A stretch of 64,000 bases of DNA from an uncultured Bacteroidales bacterium (lineage in GTDB: Bacteria; Bacteroidota; Bacteroidia; Bacteroidales; Bacteroidaceae): NCBI GenBank assembly GCA_902779085.1, contig CACYZY010000006.1:84415-148414 (forward strand), read 5' to 3'. A program made the position numbers and the translations under genes. Positions 62,298-64,000 of this stretch are shown one piece after another. The number at the start of each line of letters is the position of its first letter. Position 1 is the stretch's first letter. The notes under the pieces were generated by a model that saw only the letters and a list, made by a program, of their open reading frames with translations, searched no databases and was not told the DNA's origin.

Positions 62298-62768
62298 TTA
62301 TTTGACTGATGAAACAAATTCTTTCCATGCGTCACCCAGATTGTTGTCAATGTATTCAACAACCTTTTTACAAGCTTTTTCTGCTGCACTGATGTTTTGC
62401 CCAAAGAATCTGTCAGACAAGTTGCCGTTTACACTGAAAGAGTATTCAACAACCCCTTTTCTATCAGCAAAATCTTTAGCTAGCCTCAGATAACGGCTGT
62501 GCGCCTCATTATAAGCATCTGTATATATCTTTTCCCTTTCAGCACTTGTCAGAAAGGAATAGACGTTATTACCTGCTTGGCTCTGTTTGATTTGAGCATA
62601 AGTATAAGCTAAACTATGAGCAAAGCTTTCGGCAGAGACTTCAATTCTAACTTTTACTTTCAAGTCCTTCATTTTGAAGAAAGAGGTATCTTCGTCTATT
62701 TTTACAGACCATCCCTTATGACTGAATGTTATCGGGAAATGATAATTGCGTATTGTTACTGTCCCCAT
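62298..62768 (-). CDS. Small protein, unknown
   Basis: 156 residues, no signal or membrane segment. Beta-rich first 50 residues (RNYHFPITFSHKGWSVKIDE), then long helices (ESFAHSLAYTYAQIKQSQAG, SAEREKIYTDAYNEAHSRYL). No family recognised. 11 bp upstream of the zinc-ribbon gene, so probably same transcript. Confidence 0.6.
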   Translation of the reverse strand: MGTVTIRNYHFPITFSHKGWSVKIDEDTSFFKMKDLKVKVRIEVSAESFAHSLAYTYAQIKQSQAGNNVYSFLTSAEREKIYTDAYNEAHSRYLRLAKDFADRKGVVEYSFSVNGNLSDRFFGQNISAAEKACKKVVEYIDNNLGDAWKEFVSSVK

Positions 62769-62822
62769 AGCTATACTGATTACAAATAAACAATAAAAAA
62801 GATGCTTTATATAAAGTTGATT

Positions 62823-63233
62823 TTAGAAATAGATTTCCCCATAAGCATGATGCCAGGCATGAAAATCAAAATTCTGTCTAATCACTTCACTATCTGTAAT
62901 ATTTACCTCTTTGGCAAGTGCATCACAAGATTGCCAAGATATTTTCCCTTTTACACCAACTAATTTTACACCTCTACTTGTTTCTGTAACTTTAATCTGT
63001 AAAGACTTCCATTCTCCTTCACTCCTATCATAATAATAGCCACGAGTTGTAAAAATCTCACTTGGAGCTGCTTGTGGTCTCATTATGTCATATTCATCGT
63101 CAAGAGAAAAAGGATCTATACGATTACCACTATTGTCTATAATAACAGGCTTGTAAGTAACAAGAGGTACATTTTGTGCAGAAACATATAAAGCACTAAA
63201 CAAAACAGCAAGTAATAATAATACTTTTTTCAT
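62823..63233 (-). CDS. Exported small protein, unknown
   Basis: 136 residues with a clear signal peptide (MKKVLLLLAVLFSALYVSAQ). Mature part about 116 residues, beta-rich (EWKSLQIKVTETSRGVKLVG), one cysteine (SWQSCDAL). No family recognised. The start lies just downstream of a gene remnant (63237-63462). Confidence 0.65.
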   Translation of the reverse strand: MKKVLLLLAVLFSALYVSAQNVPLVTYKPVIIDNSGNRIDPFSLDDEYDIMRPQAAPSEIFTTRGYYYDRSEGEWKSLQIKVTETSRGVKLVGVKGKISWQSCDALAKEVNITDSEVIRQNFDFHAWHHAYGEIYF

Positions 63234-63236
63234 AAC

Positions 63237-63462
63237 TCATCTAAGTTGTGCTAACCAATCCCAAGACATTAACGGATTATAAAAAAGAATTGTGGGACTA
63301 TTGCTTACTATAGCGCTGGGGTTCTGGACTACCGCTTGTGTATAGCGCAATAGCCCACAACCATAGAATATATCATGCCCTAAGAAAAAGGGTATAATAA
63401 TCCCAGTGAAGTGAGCTTCTTGCCTACTATCTACACAAGCTGAGAATAGTCTCGCTCAATTA
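63237..63462 (-). pseudogene. 3' remnant of an unknown gene
   Basis: A start-less open frame of about 75 codons ending at TGA 63237-63239. Its translation is protein-like: HFTGIIIPFFLGHDIFYGCG, LLRYTQAVVQNPSAIV, and the end YNPLMSWDWLAQLR. The underlying DNA also holds the inverted repeat TTGTGGG-a-CTATTGC / GCAATAG-CCCACAA (63290-63304, 63347-63360). Confidence 0.4.
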
Positions 63463-63640
63463 GAATTGTCCAGATTCCAACGCTAAATAGTATTCAATCA
63501 ACTCTATTATATAAAATGAGCCATTAAAACACACCGCCACGCATGACGATGCTTGAAACTCAACAGCAAATATAGACTTTTTTTCTCAAATATACCACAA
63601 GCTCTACAAATTTTCCTGCAAAACCATGTCGAATAACACA
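63463..63640. other. Non-coding spacer
   Basis: About 180 AT-rich bases between the remnant and the recombinase terminator; I see no gene or clear signal here. Confidence 0.4.
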
Positions 63641-63647
63641 AAAAAGG

Positions 63648-63674
63648 GTAGGACACCTTAGTTAGATGCCCTAC
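63648..63674 (-). terminator. Terminator of the serine recombinase gene
   Basis: Minus strand arms GTAGG (63674-63670) and CCTAC (63652-63648) with partly paired flanks, followed by CCCTTTTTT (to about 63640). Located 11 bp after the stop. Confidence 0.6.
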
Positions 63675-63684
63675 TTTTCACTTA

Positions 63685-64000
63685 TCAGAGGTTGAAATCT
63701 GCTTTTATCCTCTGGACTGTGCTTATCCCTTTGCCAGTAAGTTTAGCCACATTTCGGATGGAATAGCCACGCTTCAAGTAAGAGATAATATCTTTGTATT
63801 GCTCTTTCTTCTGCTCCATGCTTTTCACGCTACCCACCTTTCTACCCAGTTTCCCACCACGTTCAATATATAGCTTTCTTCCACTGTTCAATCGGAACTT
63901 GATGTTTTCCCTTTCAAGTTCTGCACAAGTGGATAGGACTGCAAGCATGACAGGGGCAAATAAGGTTGGCTTTCCCTCTGCATCCAGTAGGGTTAGCTGT
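63685..64000 (-). CDS. Serine recombinase (resolvase/invertase family), C-terminal part
   Basis: The frame is open at the right edge; 104 codons are present, ending at TGA 63685-63687. It covers the end of the catalytic domain and helix E (MLAVLSTCAELERENIKFRL), the hinge with SGRKLYIERGGKLGRKVGS, and the C-terminal helix-turn-helix (YSIRNVAKLTGKGISTVQRI). This matches Pin/resolvase-type small serine recombinases, which invert or resolve DNA. In an island with inverted repeats it is a candidate mover of cargo, but its sites cannot be read from this window. Confidence 0.9.
   Translation of the reverse strand, partial: QLTLLDAEGKPTLFAPVMLAVLSTCAELERENIKFRLNSGRKLYIERGGKLGRKVGSVKSMEQKKEQYKDIISYLKRGYSIRNVAKLTGKGISTVQRIKADFNL

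Noticed and set aside
1-64000. CRISPR arrays, rRNA operons, insertion sequences with transposase
   Set aside because: No regularly spaced 25-40-bp repeats, no rRNA-like sequence and no transposase frame were seen.

Overview
The window is a stretch of Bacteroidales chromosome, most likely from the Prevotella group (inference). Evidence seen: many promoters match the Bacteroidetes sigma-ABfrA form TTTG-N19/20-TAnnTTTG, ribosome-binding sites are weak, and the gene content is typical (propionate-type methylmalonyl-CoA mutase pair, PepD, CvfB-like protein, hpt-adk-obg cluster, TrkA-C permease). Core genes use the standard code and some end in TAG (the genes ending at 33477 and 49942).

Layout. 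1-3.9 kb: 5' part of lysS, a MATE pump coupled to a cytidylate-kinase-like gene, and a lipoprotein. 4.1-18 kb: an NtrC-type response regulator and histidine kinase on the minus strand, facing a seven-gene export operon (TolC, adaptor, small membrane protein, three MacB/FtsX-type permeases, one ATPase). The gap between them holds a textbook sigma-54 promoter and two 17-bp palindromes 22 bp apart, so the two-component system very probably switches on the pump. 18-24 kb: small stand-alone genes, two alpha/beta-hydrolase-type exported proteins, an AspT/YidE-type transporter and an apparent small RNA gene. 24-41 kb: GH20 hexosaminidase, mutA-mutB, nagA, an unusual acid-phosphatase/M28-peptidase fusion, tRNA-Pro and tRNA-Phe, CvfB-like protein, ROK kinase, PepD, and two tandem Tat-exported oxidoreductases. 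41-53.5 kb: small cytosolic genes, TPR/DUF6624 pair, a zinc/cadmium-type P-ATPase, an ECF sigma operon, rsmF-like methyltransferase, obgE-adk-hpt, and a lipoprotein fused to a RidA domain.

54-64 kb is an AT-rich accessory island. Its left edge is the 3' part of a tRNA-Pro(GGG) gene (54007-54052), a typical attachment site. Just inside lies the most striking find: a two-gene minus-strand operon (SF2 helicase, then a GIY-YIG/T5orf172 protein) whose frames are interrupted only by TAG, nine times, never by TAA or TGA and with no frameshift; both end in TAA and are followed by a good terminator. One TAG falls exactly on the invariant glutamine of helicase motif VI (QxxGRxR). This indicates TAG read as glutamine (code 15), known from some gut phages, inside a host that uses TAG as stop. 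No suppressor tRNA is visible here. Further right are a DUF4160/DUF2442-HTH gene pair between two look-alike hairpin elements, a run of small minus-strand genes of mostly unknown function with gene remnants between them (resembling an immunity-gene or cargo array), and a serine recombinase running off the end.

Positions of short sites were counted by hand and may be off by a base.
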